Source: Raineya sp. (GTDB lineage: Bacteria; Bacteroidota; Bacteroidia; Cytophagales; Thermonemataceae). From it: a stretch of 64,000 bases of DNA. The notes beneath the pieces are model-generated. The model was not told the DNA's origin. It made no database searches and worked only from the letters and a program-made list of their open reading frames with translations. Positions 25,874-34,684 of this stretch are shown one piece after another. Numbering within the stretch: position 1 is the stretch's first letter; every line of letters begins with the position of its first letter. The position numbers and the translations under genes are program-made. The DNA lies in contig JALONN010000009.1 of assembly GCA_025454915.1 (NCBI GenBank), forward strand, positions 1 through 64,000, given 5' to 3'.

Positions 25874-28591
25874 CTACAACTCAAAAGCTTTTTTAATGAT
25901 TTCCTCTTGCTCTTTGTTGTGTATTTTATTATAACCCGTTGCAGGAGAAGCACTTGGTTTACGAGAGATACAGTCAATTGCTCCATAGTACATCAGCATA
26001 AAGCCATACGCACCCATGTTTTTAGGCTCTTCTTGTACCCAAACTACTTTTGCATTTTTATACTGCTTCAATACTTTTTCAAGTTGTTTTGCTGGGTAAG
26101 GATACAATTGCTCCAGACGAACAATGGCTACATCTTTACGTCCTTGCTTTTGTTGCTCTCTGTAAAGGTCAATTGCTATCTTTCCAGTACATAGAAGCAC
26201 TTTTTTCACTTTTTTCGCATCCACATAAGTATCATCCAATACTTCTTGGAACGAACCTTTGATAAAATCTTCAATAGGAGAATGTACCTCTTCTACTCTG
26301 AGAAGTGATTTAGGCGACATTACCACGAGTGGCTTACGGAACTCCCACGCAAGCTGTCTTCTAAGAGCATGGAATAAGTTTGCCGAAGTAGTAATATTGG
26401 CTACTACCATATTATATTCTGCACAAAGTTGCAAGAAACGCTCCAAACGAGCCGAAGAGTGTTCAGGACCTTGACCCTCATAACCATGAGGTAATAAAAG
26501 AGTCAGGATATTTTGTTGTTGCCACTTACTTTCAGTAGCAGCTAAAAACTGGTCAATGATTACCTGAGCTGTATTGGCAAAATCTCCAAATTGAGCTTCC
26601 CAAATCACCAAAGCATTGGGGTTTGCCATCGAATAACCAAATTCAAAACCCATTACCCCAAACTCTGAAAGGTGGGAGTTGTAAATACGGAATGGTTGTT
26701 TCTGGTTTGGAACGATGTTATCCAAGTAAAAATAAGGAGCATTGCTTTCTGCATCACGAACCACCACTTGTCTGTGTGAGAATGTACCACGTCTTACGTC
26801 TTGTCCTGTCATTCTAACCATTTTCTCTTCTAACAAAAGAGAACCATAAGCTAAAAGCTCACCACAAGCCCAGTCTAATTTCTTCTTCTCAAAGAAATAG
26901 CTCTTTCTGTCTTCTAATAGTTTTTCTATCTGTTTGATAACCTTGAAACCTTCAGGAATGGTTGTCAGGGCTTTACCCACTTTCTCTATTACCTCCAAAG
27001 AAACACCTGTTTCTGGCGATTTATCAAAATCTTCGGGTTTTGATTTGCGTAATTTTTGCCAGTCTTTTTCTAATTGAGAGTATTGATAAGGTAATGGTTT
27101 TTGTTTAATTTCATTCAATCTGTCTTGTAGCATCTGACGAAGCTCTTTATCCATTTCCTCCACCAGTTTAGCATCTACACTACCATTTGCAACTAATTTT
27201 TGAGCATATACCTCTCTTGGGGAAGGATGTTTGCTGATAACGTTGTATAATTTGGGTTGAGTAAAACGAGGCTCATCAGTTTCGTTATGTCCGTGTCTGC
27301 GATAACAAACCAAATCTATAAATATATCTCTCTGGAATTTCTGACGGAACTCAGCAGCCAACTGGAAACAGAATACAACTGCCTCAGGGTCATCACCATT
27401 TACATGTAATACAGGGGCATCTATGAGTTTTGCAATATCTGTACAATAAATACTTGACCTTGCTTCATCAAAATCTGTCGTAAAACCAACTTGGTTATTG
27501 ATAACCACATGAACTGTTCCGCCTACACCATAAGCCTCTAATTTAGCCATCTGAATTACCTCATATACAGAACCTTGACCTGCTACAGCAGCATCTCCGT
27601 GTATCAAGATTGGCAAAATATATTTTGCATCAAAAAGTTCTTCATCTATTTGAGCTCTTGAGTAACCTTGTACAATAGCATTTACTACTTCTAAGTGAGA
27701 AGGGTTTGGAGCAAGACGTAAGTTTACGCTATTTCCTTCGGGAGTTGTAATGGTACTTGCAAAACCCATGTGATATTTTACGTCTCCATCTCCCATTGTC
27801 AAATCGGGGCTTGCTGTACCTTCAAATTCACTGAAAATCTGCTCGTAGGTTTTACCCATGATGTTGGTTAGGATATTCAACCTGCCACGATGAGCCATCC
27901 CAATTACGACTTCTTTTACACCTAATTCAGCACCTTTGTTAATCAGAGCATCCAAACCAGGGATGGTACTTTCACCACCCTCCAATGAGAATCTTTTTTG
28001 TCCTAAGAATTTTGTATGCAAGAAGTTTTCAAATACAACAGCCTCATTAAGTTTCTTTAAAATTCTTTTCTTAAAATCAACGGAAGGATTGAAAGCCAGA
28101 GCATCTTTTTCAAATTTATCTCTCAGCCAATTAAATATTTCAGGTTCACGGATATAGGTAAACTCAAATCCGATTGTACCTTCATAAATATATTTTAAGG
28201 AATCTATAATTTTACGAAGTGTCGCCGCTCCAATGCCTATTTCGTTACCTGCCTGAAAAACTGTATCTAAATCTGCTTCAGAAAGCCCAAACAATTCTAA
28301 ATCGAGCCAAGGGTTACGAGATTTACGCTGACGAACAGGGTTTGTCTTCGAACGCAAATGAGCACGCATTCTGTAAGCAAATATTAACTTAGAAACAGCT
28401 ACTTCTTTAGAAGAAACTCCTCCGCTACCTTCTACAACTGCACCTTCTCCATTATAATTTTCAGCAAATTCAAAACCCTCAAAAAACTTTCTCCAACTTT
28501 CATCTACCGAGCCTGGGTTTTGCGAATAAGCACGGTACAATTCTTCGATGTAATTGCCGTGAGCATTAGCGATATACGAATATTTATCCAT
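25874..28591 (-). CDS. sucA: 2-oxoglutarate dehydrogenase E1 component
   Basis: A 905-residue thiamine-diphosphate enzyme of the TCA cycle that decarboxylates 2-oxoglutarate and passes the succinyl group to E2. Visible landmarks are the N-terminal NAHGNYIEELYRAYSQNPGS-type start, GMAHRGRLNIL, GDGDVKYHMGF, HGDAAVAGQGSVYEV, the ThDP/Mg region GDDPEAV, GHNETDEPRFTQPKLY, and the transketolase-like half with FGVMGFEFGYSM and LLPHGYEGQGPEHSSARLER. The length is typical. The E2 gene (sucB), often adjacent, is not next to it here. It has its own terminator and a hairpin element upstream. Confidence 0.97.
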   Translation of the reverse strand: MDKYSYIANAHGNYIEELYRAYSQNPGSVDESWRKFFEGFEFAENYNGEGAVVEGSGGVSSKEVAVSKLIFAYRMRAHLRSKTNPVRQRKSRNPWLDLELFGLSEADLDTVFQAGNEIGIGAATLRKIIDSLKYIYEGTIGFEFTYIREPEIFNWLRDKFEKDALAFNPSVDFKKRILKKLNEAVVFENFLHTKFLGQKRFSLEGGESTIPGLDALINKGAELGVKEVVIGMAHRGRLNILTNIMGKTYEQIFSEFEGTASPDLTMGDGDVKYHMGFASTITTPEGNSVNLRLAPNPSHLEVVNAIVQGYSRAQIDEELFDAKYILPILIHGDAAVAGQGSVYEVIQMAKLEAYGVGGTVHVVINNQVGFTTDFDEARSSIYCTDIAKLIDAPVLHVNGDDPEAVVFCFQLAAEFRQKFQRDIFIDLVCYRRHGHNETDEPRFTQPKLYNVISKHPSPREVYAQKLVANGSVDAKLVEEMDKELRQMLQDRLNEIKQKPLPYQYSQLEKDWQKLRKSKPEDFDKSPETGVSLEVIEKVGKALTTIPEGFKVIKQIEKLLEDRKSYFFEKKKLDWACGELLAYGSLLLEEKMVRMTGQDVRRGTFSHRQVVVRDAESNAPYFYLDNIVPNQKQPFRIYNSHLSEFGVMGFEFGYSMANPNALVIWEAQFGDFANTAQVIIDQFLAATESKWQQQNILTLLLPHGYEGQGPEHSSARLERFLQLCAEYNMVVANITTSANLFHALRRQLAWEFRKPLVVMSPKSLLRVEEVHSPIEDFIKGSFQEVLDDTYVDAKKVKKVLLCTGKIAIDLYREQQKQGRKDVAIVRLEQLYPYPAKQLEKVLKQYKNAKVVWVQEEPKNMGAYGFMLMYYGAIDCISRKPSASPATGYNKIHNKEQEEIIKKAFEL

Positions 28592-28638
28592 GAGATTGAA
28601 TTTATATATATGATAACAATTTTAAACTTTATATTTTG

Positions 28639-28711
28639 ATTATAAAACCTATAAGGTTTTAAATCTATTTTCGAGTAATTTACAGTCTCAAACCTTATAG
28701 ATTTTTATAAT
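28639..28711. repeat. AAACCTATAAGGTTT-type inverted repeat element
   Basis: The left arm around 28644-28661 (AAAACCTATAAGGTTTTA) and the right arm around 28689-28711 (AAACCTTATAG, then TTTTTATAAT) are near-complementary over about 20 bp with a roughly 30-nt loop. The same arms with a similar loop occur at 48757-48818, and a loop-less form at 37702-37734. It lies between sixA and sucA and may end the sixA transcript. Confidence 0.65.
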
Positions 28712-29262
28712 GAACCCAGTGCTCTTCCCTGCTCCAAAATATTATCTACCAAAGGCGTAAGAACTTCTTTATATTTTTTTGGATACTCAAAGAAAACTAA
28801 ATTTCCTTTAATCTCCTCAATTTCTGACCATTTTTGGCAATCAAAGTGGATAGCAACCACTCCAGATGTAGGAATATTCTCTATTTTAGCATTTTTAAGG
28901 AGCAAATTAGCAACATCAGTAAAAGTTGGGTTATGCCCTACAAGCATCAACGAATTGATACTTGAATTTATTTGTTCCAAAACATCAAAAATTTCTGAAA
29001 TATTCGCTTCGTAAATTTCTTGATTAAGTACAATTTTTTCTTTTTTGTATGCTATCTGTTTGGCAACTTTTTTTGCTGTTTTTTTTGCCCTTTTGGCAGG
29101 GCTACTGATAATTAAATCTATATTTAGATTTTTCTCTTTGAGAATTTTACCCATGAGTGGAGCATCTTTTTTTCCACGCCTATTCAGAGGTCTTTCAAAA
29201 TCAGGAATATCTGGTTGTTTCCAACTCGACTTAGCATGACGAAGCAAATAAAGTGTTTTCAT
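28705..29262 (-). CDS. SixA-type phosphohistidine phosphatase
   Basis: A 185-residue histidine-phosphatase-superfamily protein. The ATG at 29262 places MKTLYLLRHAKSSW at the N-terminus, with the catalytic RHA motif; the longer frame to 29331 has no support. Other landmarks are DFERPLNRRGKKDAPLMG, ISSPAKRAKKTA and LMLVGHNPTFTDVANLL, which carries the second catalytic His. The SixA family dephosphorylates phosphohistidine on signalling or PTS proteins; the substrate here is unknown. It is divergent from hslV, with about 70 bp between start codons. Confidence 0.9.
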   Translation of the reverse strand: MKTLYLLRHAKSSWKQPDIPDFERPLNRRGKKDAPLMGKILKEKNLNIDLIISSPAKRAKKTAKKVAKQIAYKKEKIVLNQEIYEANISEIFDVLEQINSSINSLMLVGHNPTFTDVANLLLKNAKIENIPTSGVVAIHFDCQKWSEIEEIKGNLVFFEYPKKYKEVLTPLVDNILEQGRALGSL

Positions 29263-29332
29263 GTTTCGGTTGTTTTGTTTATATTGGCAGGATAAAACTA
29301 TATCATTTTTTTGAAAATTCAAAGTAATCAAT

Positions 29333-29872
29333 ATGCAAAAAATACAATCTACTACCGTACTGGCTATTCAACACAATGGGCAAATTGCAATCGGTGCTGA
29401 TGGGCAAGCCACTATGGGTAACACAGTAGCAAAGAGTAATGTTCGTAAAATCAGAAAACTAAAAGATGGAAAAGTTGTAGTAGGCTTTGCTGGCTCTACT
29501 GCTGATGCTTTTTCTTTGATGGAAAAATTTGAAGAAAAACTAGCTGCTTTTAGTGGCTCCGTAGAAAGAGCAGCCATCGAACTTGCTAAAGACTGGCGTA
29601 CAGACCGTTACTTACGCCGTCTGGAAGCTATGATGATTGCCATTTCTAAAACAGATTTATTTATTATTTCAGGAACAGGAGATGTACTCAAGCCTGATAA
29701 CGATATTGCCTCTATTGGCTCAGGAAGTATGTATGCTCAATCAGCAGCTTTAGCCCTTAAAAAACATGCTCCACACCTGACTGCCCGCCAGATGGTAGAA
29801 GAAGCTCTTCATATCGCTGCTGATATTTGTATTTACACCAATCATAATCTGATTATTGAAGAAATTGTGTAA
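29333..29872 (+). CDS. hslV: ATP-dependent protease subunit HslV
   Basis: A 179-residue Ntn-hydrolase of the proteasome-like HslUV protease. The N-terminus STTVLAIQHNGQIAIGADGQ contains the Thr that becomes the catalytic N-terminal residue after processing. ATMGNTVAKSNVRKIRKL and GFAGSTADAFSLMEKFEEKL are standard family blocks, and SIGSGSMYAQSAALAL is the late conserved segment. The length is normal. It needs the HslU ATPase for substrate unfolding; hslU is not adjacent and must lie elsewhere. Confidence 0.96.
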   Translation: MQKIQSTTVLAIQHNGQIAIGADGQATMGNTVAKSNVRKIRKLKDGKVVVGFAGSTADAFSLMEKFEEKLAAFSGSVERAAIELAKDWRTDRYLRRLEAMMIAISKTDLFIISGTGDVLKPDNDIASIGSGSMYAQSAALALKKHAPHLTARQMVEEALHIAADICIYTNHNLIIEEIV

Positions 29873-29953
29873 ATCATAAAACTATTCGAGTAATTTCTTT
29901 TGTTATTTTATAGAATTTATTGCAACGCATATTTCAACATAAAAAATCTTCTC

Positions 29954-31585
29954 ATGAACTACGGTATTTTCACAATCCCAGACCCGAAAAACGAACCCGT
30001 TTATAGTTATGCACCCAACAGCCCCGAAAGAGCATTGCTCAAAAAGGCTCTTGCTGAGGCAAAAAGTAAAGAATTAGATATCCCTATGTATATTGGTGGC
30101 GAAGAAGTTCGTACAGGAAATAAAGTACGCATTGCTCCTCCACACGAAACAGCACATACACTTGCTTATTATCATAAAGGAGGAAAAGAAGAAGTTGAAT
30201 TGGCTATTCGTGCTGCTCTTAATGCCAAAGAATTATGGGAAAATATGGCTTGGGAACACAGAGCAAGTATTTTCTTAAAAGCTGCTGAATTGATAGCTAC
30301 TAAATATCGTTATGAACTCAATGCAGCTACTATGCTTGGGCAATCGAAAAGTGTATATCAGGCTGAAATAGACTCTGCTTGTGAAATTATAGACTTTTTG
30401 CGTTTCAACGTGAAATTCATGGAGCAGATTTATAGAGAGCAGCCTGTTTCTTCTGCTGGTATTTGGAACAGATTAGAACACAGAGCCTTAGAAGGATTTG
30501 TATTTGCTCTTACACCTTTCAATTTTACAGCTATTGCAGGCAATTTGCCTACAGCCCCAGCCATGATGGGTAATTGTGTTGTTTGGAAAGTTGCTGAAAC
30601 ACAAATCTATTCAGCCAATGTATTGATGAAGATTTTCAGAGAAGCAGGCGTTCCCGATGGCGTGATTAATTTGGTATTTGTGGATGGACCTACGGCTGGT
30701 GATACAATTTTCTCACACCCCGATTTCGCAGGAATCCACTTTACTGGAGGTACTTCTACTTTCCAAAGAATTTGGAAAACCATTGGCGAAAATATCGCAA
30801 AATATAAAACTTATCCACGCATTGTAGGTGAAACAGGTGGAAAAGACTTTGTATTGGCTCATTATACTGCTGATGCCAAAGCATTGGCTACGGCTCTTAT
30901 TCGTGGTGCTTTCGAGTATCAGGGACAAAAATGTTCGGCTGCTTCAAGAGCTTACATTCCTGCAAACCTTTGGGAAGAAGTAAAAGGCTACATGCTTGCC
31001 GACCTCAAGGAAATCAAGATGGGAAGTGTTGAGGATTTTAGTTGTTTCTTCAATGCAGTCATTGATGAGAAATCATTTAATAAACTTTCTCAATATATTG
31101 ACAATGCTAAAAAAGATGAAGGGGTAACTGTAGTAGCTGGTGGAAATTATGATAAATCGAAAGGTTATTTCATAGAACCTACTATTCTACTTGTACAAGA
31201 CCCTATGTACATTACCATGCAAGAAGAGCTTTTTGGTCCTGTACTTACCATTTATGTATATCAGCCCGAAAATTTTGAAGATACATTAACTCTTGTAGAT
31301 AAAACATCTCCTTATGCTCTTACAGGGTCTATTTTTGCTCAAGATCGTTATGCTATAGAACTTGCAAGCCAGAAATTACGTCATGCAGCAGGAAACTTCT
31401 ACATCAACGATAAACCTACTGGAGCAGTTGTAGGGCAACAACCTTTTGGTGGTGCAAGAGCATCAGGAACAAACGATAAAGCAGGTTCTTTACTTAATTT
31501 GTTGCGTTGGACGTCTGCTAGAACCATCAAAGAAACATTTGTACCTCCTACAGATTACAAATATCCTTTCATGCAAGAGAGTTAA
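29954..31585 (+). CDS. L-glutamate gamma-semialdehyde (P5C) dehydrogenase
   Basis: A 543-residue aldehyde dehydrogenase that oxidises glutamate semialdehyde (from proline via P5C) to glutamate with NAD+. The ATG at 29954 gives the family-typical start MNYGIFTIPDPKNEPVYSY; 18 extra upstream codons are rejected. Motifs include FALTPFNFTAIAGNLPTAPA, IHFTGGTSTFQRIWK, the catalytic Glu in GETGGKDFVLAH, and the catalytic Cys in QGQKCSAASRAYIP. It ends DKAGSLLNLLRWTSART. The size and sequence fit the eukaryote-like type 1 group. It is monofunctional, unlike PutA. Confidence 0.95.
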   Translation: MNYGIFTIPDPKNEPVYSYAPNSPERALLKKALAEAKSKELDIPMYIGGEEVRTGNKVRIAPPHETAHTLAYYHKGGKEEVELAIRAALNAKELWENMAWEHRASIFLKAAELIATKYRYELNAATMLGQSKSVYQAEIDSACEIIDFLRFNVKFMEQIYREQPVSSAGIWNRLEHRALEGFVFALTPFNFTAIAGNLPTAPAMMGNCVVWKVAETQIYSANVLMKIFREAGVPDGVINLVFVDGPTAGDTIFSHPDFAGIHFTGGTSTFQRIWKTIGENIAKYKTYPRIVGETGGKDFVLAHYTADAKALATALIRGAFEYQGQKCSAASRAYIPANLWEEVKGYMLADLKEIKMGSVEDFSCFFNAVIDEKSFNKLSQYIDNAKKDEGVTVVAGGNYDKSKGYFIEPTILLVQDPMYITMQEELFGPVLTIYVYQPENFEDTLTLVDKTSPYALTGSIFAQDRYAIELASQKLRHAAGNFYINDKPTGAVVGQQPFGGARASGTNDKAGSLLNLLRWTSARTIKETFVPPTDYKYPFMQES

Positions 31586-31652
31586 TATATAGACATGAGA
31601 TGTTAGATATTAGATAAAATTATTAAAACTGAAATTTATTTTTTAAGTAAAA

Positions 31653-31750
31653 GAGCGTGGATTGACGCTCCAGCGAGGGTGGGAAGGCTTGTGCGTGGAA
31701 GCATTGGAGCGTCTTGATTTTTTCGTTCTTTTTTATCAAGAAAAAAGAAC
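31653..31750. promoter_or_regulatory. GC-rich intergenic element with competing hairpins
   Basis: In an otherwise AT-rich gap, four inverted repeats overlap: GAGCGT/ACGCTC (31653-31670), GACGCTCCA/TGGAGCGTC (31664-31713), CTTGAT/ATCAAG (31713-31740) and GTTCTTTTTT/AAAAAAGAAC (31725-31750). The first two share the ACGCTC arm and the last two share ATCAAG, so they are mutually exclusive. It may be a leader of the downstream transsulfuration gene, a terminator for the P5C dehydrogenase gene, or a dispersed repeat. Confidence 0.5.
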
Positions 31751-31791
31751 ATAAGTTAAAGCACATCAATAGTGTCAAAACAAAGATTTTT

Positions 31792-32943
31792 ATGAAAAAA
31801 GATATGAAATTTGCCACCAAGGTTATCCATGCTGGCGTAGAACCCGAACCACACACAGGAGCCGTGATGACTCCTATTTTTCAAACATCCACTTATGCTC
31901 AAAAATCTCCTGGGGAGCATAAAGGTTATGAATATTCTCGTACTCACAACCCTACTCGCACAGCCCTACAAAACAATTTAGCAGCATTAGAAAACGGTCG
32001 CTTTGCTTATGTATTTGGTAGCGGACTTGCTGCCACAGATACATTACTGAGAACTTTTCAGCCTGGTGATGAGGTAATTGTAACAGACGATTTGTATGGA
32101 GGTACTTACAGACTTTTTGTAAGAGTTATCCAGAATTTTGGTTTGAAATTTAAGTTTGTTCCCATGCGTGATGCTGCCTCTATCGAAGAACATATCACTC
32201 CTCAAACCAAACTGATTTGGATTGAAACTCCCACCAATCCACTTATGAATATCATTGATATTGAAGCCGTTGCAAATATTGCTAAAAAGCATCAAGTCAT
32301 GCTTGCTGTAGATAATACATTTGCCTCTCCTTATTTACAGAATCCTCTCACTTTAGGTGCAGATGTAGTGATGCACTCTGCTACCAAATATTTAGGTGGA
32401 CACTCAGATGTAGTCATGGGTGTTTTGGTAACCAGCAACGAAGAACTTGCTCAAAAACTTGGTTTCTTACAAAATGCAGTAGGTGCTGTTTTAGGTCCTA
32501 TGGATTGCTTTTTAATGCTCAGAGGTATCAAAACTTTGCATGTACGCATGCAACGTCACTGTGAGAATGGTAAAAAAGTAGCTCATTGGCTCAGAAATCA
32601 TCCCAAAGTAGAGAAAGTGTACTGGGTTGGTTTTGAAGATCACCCTAACCACGATATTGCCAAACGCCAGATGAAAGATTTTGGAGGGATGGTATCATTT
32701 ATTCTTAAAGGAGACGATTTGGAAGAAGCTAAGAGAGTGATGAGTAGTTTTGAAGTGTTTACACTTGCTGAATCTTTGGGTGGTGTAGAATCTTTGTGTA
32801 CACACCCTGCCACCATGACTCACGCCAGCATTCCGAAAGAACAACGTGAAAAAGCAGGTTTGAAAGATACGCTGATTCGTTTGAGTGTGGGCATTGAAGA
32901 TGTAGATGATTTGATAGATGATTTGAAACAAGCCATTGGCTAA
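31792..32943 (+). CDS. Trans-sulfuration PLP enzyme (cystathionine gamma-synthase/lyase)
   Basis: A 383-residue Cys/Met-metabolism PLP enzyme. The ATG at 31792 (MKKDMKFATKVIHAGVEPEP) is preferred to 31714, which lies inside the hairpin element; 31804 is also possible. Conserved blocks are MTPIFQTSTYAQKSPGEHKG, YEYSRTHNPTRTALQNNLAA, FGSGLAATDTL, IETPTNPLMNIIDI and SATKYLGGHSDVVMGVL, whose Lys binds pyridoxal phosphate, then ESLGGVESLCTHPATMTH. Family members make or cleave cystathionine, or release methanethiol or H2S. The sequence alone does not decide which, though cystathionine gamma-lyase/synthase is likeliest. Confidence 0.92.
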   Translation: MKKDMKFATKVIHAGVEPEPHTGAVMTPIFQTSTYAQKSPGEHKGYEYSRTHNPTRTALQNNLAALENGRFAYVFGSGLAATDTLLRTFQPGDEVIVTDDLYGGTYRLFVRVIQNFGLKFKFVPMRDAASIEEHITPQTKLIWIETPTNPLMNIIDIEAVANIAKKHQVMLAVDNTFASPYLQNPLTLGADVVMHSATKYLGGHSDVVMGVLVTSNEELAQKLGFLQNAVGAVLGPMDCFLMLRGIKTLHVRMQRHCENGKKVAHWLRNHPKVEKVYWVGFEDHPNHDIAKRQMKDFGGMVSFILKGDDLEEAKRVMSSFEVFTLAESLGGVESLCTHPATMTHASIPKEQREKAGLKDTLIRLSVGIEDVDDLIDDLKQAIG

Positions 32944-32973
32944 AACTTTTTATTTTGTAATTTCTTAAGATTT

Positions 32974-33017
32974 AAGGAAAAAGGATAATATCTCTTGATT
33001 TATCTTTTTTCCTTTTT
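32974..33017 (+). terminator. Rho-independent terminator
   Basis: GGAAAAAGGATAA pairs with TTATCTTTTTTCC (one G-U) around an 8-12-nt loop, followed by TTTTT. It closes the PLP enzyme gene. Confidence 0.7.
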
Positions 33018-33096
33018 CTATTCTCAAAAATTTTCATTTACTCCTCAAAAAAATAAAGGACTGATAATCTAATCTTTGTAAAAAAACATTAGTCCT

Positions 33097-33705
33097 ATGA
33101 ACGCTTACATTCATTCTGAGATTTCAGTAAAAAAAAGAGGGGGTAAAATCGAAGATTATTATGCTATTCACGATTTTATGGATTCTACTAAAGAATTGTG
33201 TAGTGATAACAGACATCGTATTTTGCATACACATTGGGGTATCAAACAGGTGATTGTACCTATTTTCGGGCATACACTCATCAATTCGGATGGAAAAACT
33301 GTTAATATTAAAGATTTATGTGAACAAGACCATATTTTACCTGATTACCACAATCGTTTTATACCTACACTTGCCGATTTTGTGGAGGCTATCTCTCCTC
33401 AGGAAAATGATTTAGAGCGTTTTCAGAAGTTTTTTAAGAGTTATAAAGAAAATTCTGAACTTACTCGTCTGCTTCTTTCACCACTAAGCTACACAGGGCA
33501 AGCCAAATCGCTACTGATTACCCATAATAGCTGGTTTATCAACCATATTATTCCCCTTATTTTTAATACATTACCAAATCTGAAGGAGTTTACCATTGCC
33601 CCTTCAGAGCTTTTTAACAGAATGAGTTTTAAACTCTGGATGGATAATGGCTCTGCTTATCCAGAAAGTGCCAAAAATTTACAGAAATTGAAGAAAACTG
33701 CTTAA
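33097..33705 (+). CDS. DUF6915-family protein
   Basis: A 202-residue cytoplasmic protein. The N-terminal 100 residues match the DUF6915 pattern: a short helix, then DFMDSTKELCSDNRHRILHT, HWGIKQVIVPIFGHTLIN, DLCEQDHILPDYHNRFIPTL, rich in His and Asp. These resemble metal-binding His-containing domains, but no activity is known. The C-terminal 100 residues are helical and not recognised. It lies 13 bp before the next gene and is probably cotranscribed. Confidence 0.7.
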   Translation: MNAYIHSEISVKKRGGKIEDYYAIHDFMDSTKELCSDNRHRILHTHWGIKQVIVPIFGHTLINSDGKTVNIKDLCEQDHILPDYHNRFIPTLADFVEAISPQENDLERFQKFFKSYKENSELTRLLLSPLSYTGQAKSLLITHNSWFINHIIPLIFNTLPNLKEFTIAPSELFNRMSFKLWMDNGSAYPESAKNLQKLKKTA

Positions 33706-33718
33706 AAACTGATTTTTT

Positions 33719-34594
33719 ATGGAAAAGAGTATGTATGTACTTCGAGAAATTTCTTGGGGGTACAATGATGAGTGGTATTACCCCACAGGAAGTATTCATA
33801 ATATTTATAAAAAATACACCAATATTGAAGATGCTAAACGAGATAAACTCAAATTAGAGGTTTATGATGTTAAAATGCGTCATATTCTTGATACTACCTT
33901 ATTAAGCTCTTTAAGTAAAGACATACAAAATAAATTTGATTTATTTCTCAAAGAACATTTTTCTACTGATATTCAACAAATAATGAACTTTGTAGGGCAT
34001 GAACATCAATGTCAGATTCATTCTAATATTTTACATTATTTTATTGATAAGATTATTGGTGATGATACTTTGCTTGCTCAAACGCTACAATTACTAAATT
34101 TACATTTCTATGAAATTTTAGTAATTAAAGAAGATGAGCTTCTATATAATATCCAGCCTAATGTATCTTTTAAAAGTTTTGATGTTTTTGATGAATGTAT
34201 ACTAGTAGAGTTTTATAGCTCTTCTTATGTTTACACAAAGAAAGAAGCATGGGATGTAGCTTTGTATAATTTTTATCAGAATTTACAAGATTCTTTTAGT
34301 TTAATAGGCTCACTTTCAGAATTAAGCAAAGCTCCAGAAATTTTACAAAGTTATTTGAATGCAAATTGCTGCTTTAATTATGATACTAAAAATCATCTTT
34401 TAAGTATGAAGAGAATCAGCAAAAAAGAGATGATTATCGAGATAATGACAGGTTTTATTGCTTTGTTACGTCCAGAAAAAATACCTTTTATAATTGATTG
34501 TATTCCTTTAAAACAAGCTGAAGAAAACTTTATTCAAAAAAATCAAAAAATCAAAGAATATAACCAAAGAATTATAGACAGTTTACCTTTTTAA
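33719..34594 (+). CDS. Hypothetical cytoplasmic protein
   Basis: A 291-residue protein without signal peptide or membrane helices. The N-terminus (MYVLREISWGYNDEWYYP) resembles short WGR-like or immunity-type beta starts, but nothing is conclusive. Residues 60-140 are helical, and the end (ENFIQKNQKIKEYNQRIIDS) is coiled-coil-like. It follows the DUF6915 gene by 13 bp, so both may act together. I do not recognise a family. Confidence 0.5.
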   Translation: MEKSMYVLREISWGYNDEWYYPTGSIHNIYKKYTNIEDAKRDKLKLEVYDVKMRHILDTTLLSSLSKDIQNKFDLFLKEHFSTDIQQIMNFVGHEHQCQIHSNILHYFIDKIIGDDTLLAQTLQLLNLHFYEILVIKEDELLYNIQPNVSFKSFDVFDECILVEFYSSSYVYTKKEAWDVALYNFYQNLQDSFSLIGSLSELSKAPEILQSYLNANCCFNYDTKNHLLSMKRISKKEMIIEIMTGFIALLRPEKIPFIIDCIPLKQAEENFIQKNQKIKEYNQRIIDSLPF

Positions 34595-34601
34595 CAAAGG
34601 C

Positions 34602-34633
34602 TTTTGGAAGAACAACTTGTTTTGTTAATTTTG
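34602..34633 (+). promoter_or_regulatory. Strong Bacteroidota promoter for the M61 peptidase gene
   Basis: TTTTG (34602-34606), a 19-bp spacer and TAATTTTG (34626-34633) match the -33 TTTG and -7 TAnnTTTG boxes at ideal spacing. The ATG follows at 34685, leaving a leader of about 45 nt. Confidence 0.65.
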
Positions 34634-34684
34634 AAGCAATAAAAAAGAAGCAAGTATCGTTTTTATCCAAAAAAGGAAAAATTC

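Noticed and set aside
31714-31791. Longer N-terminus of the PLP enzyme
   Set aside because: It is encoded by the terminator-like hairpin, and its Phe/Lys-rich sequence has no counterpart in the family.
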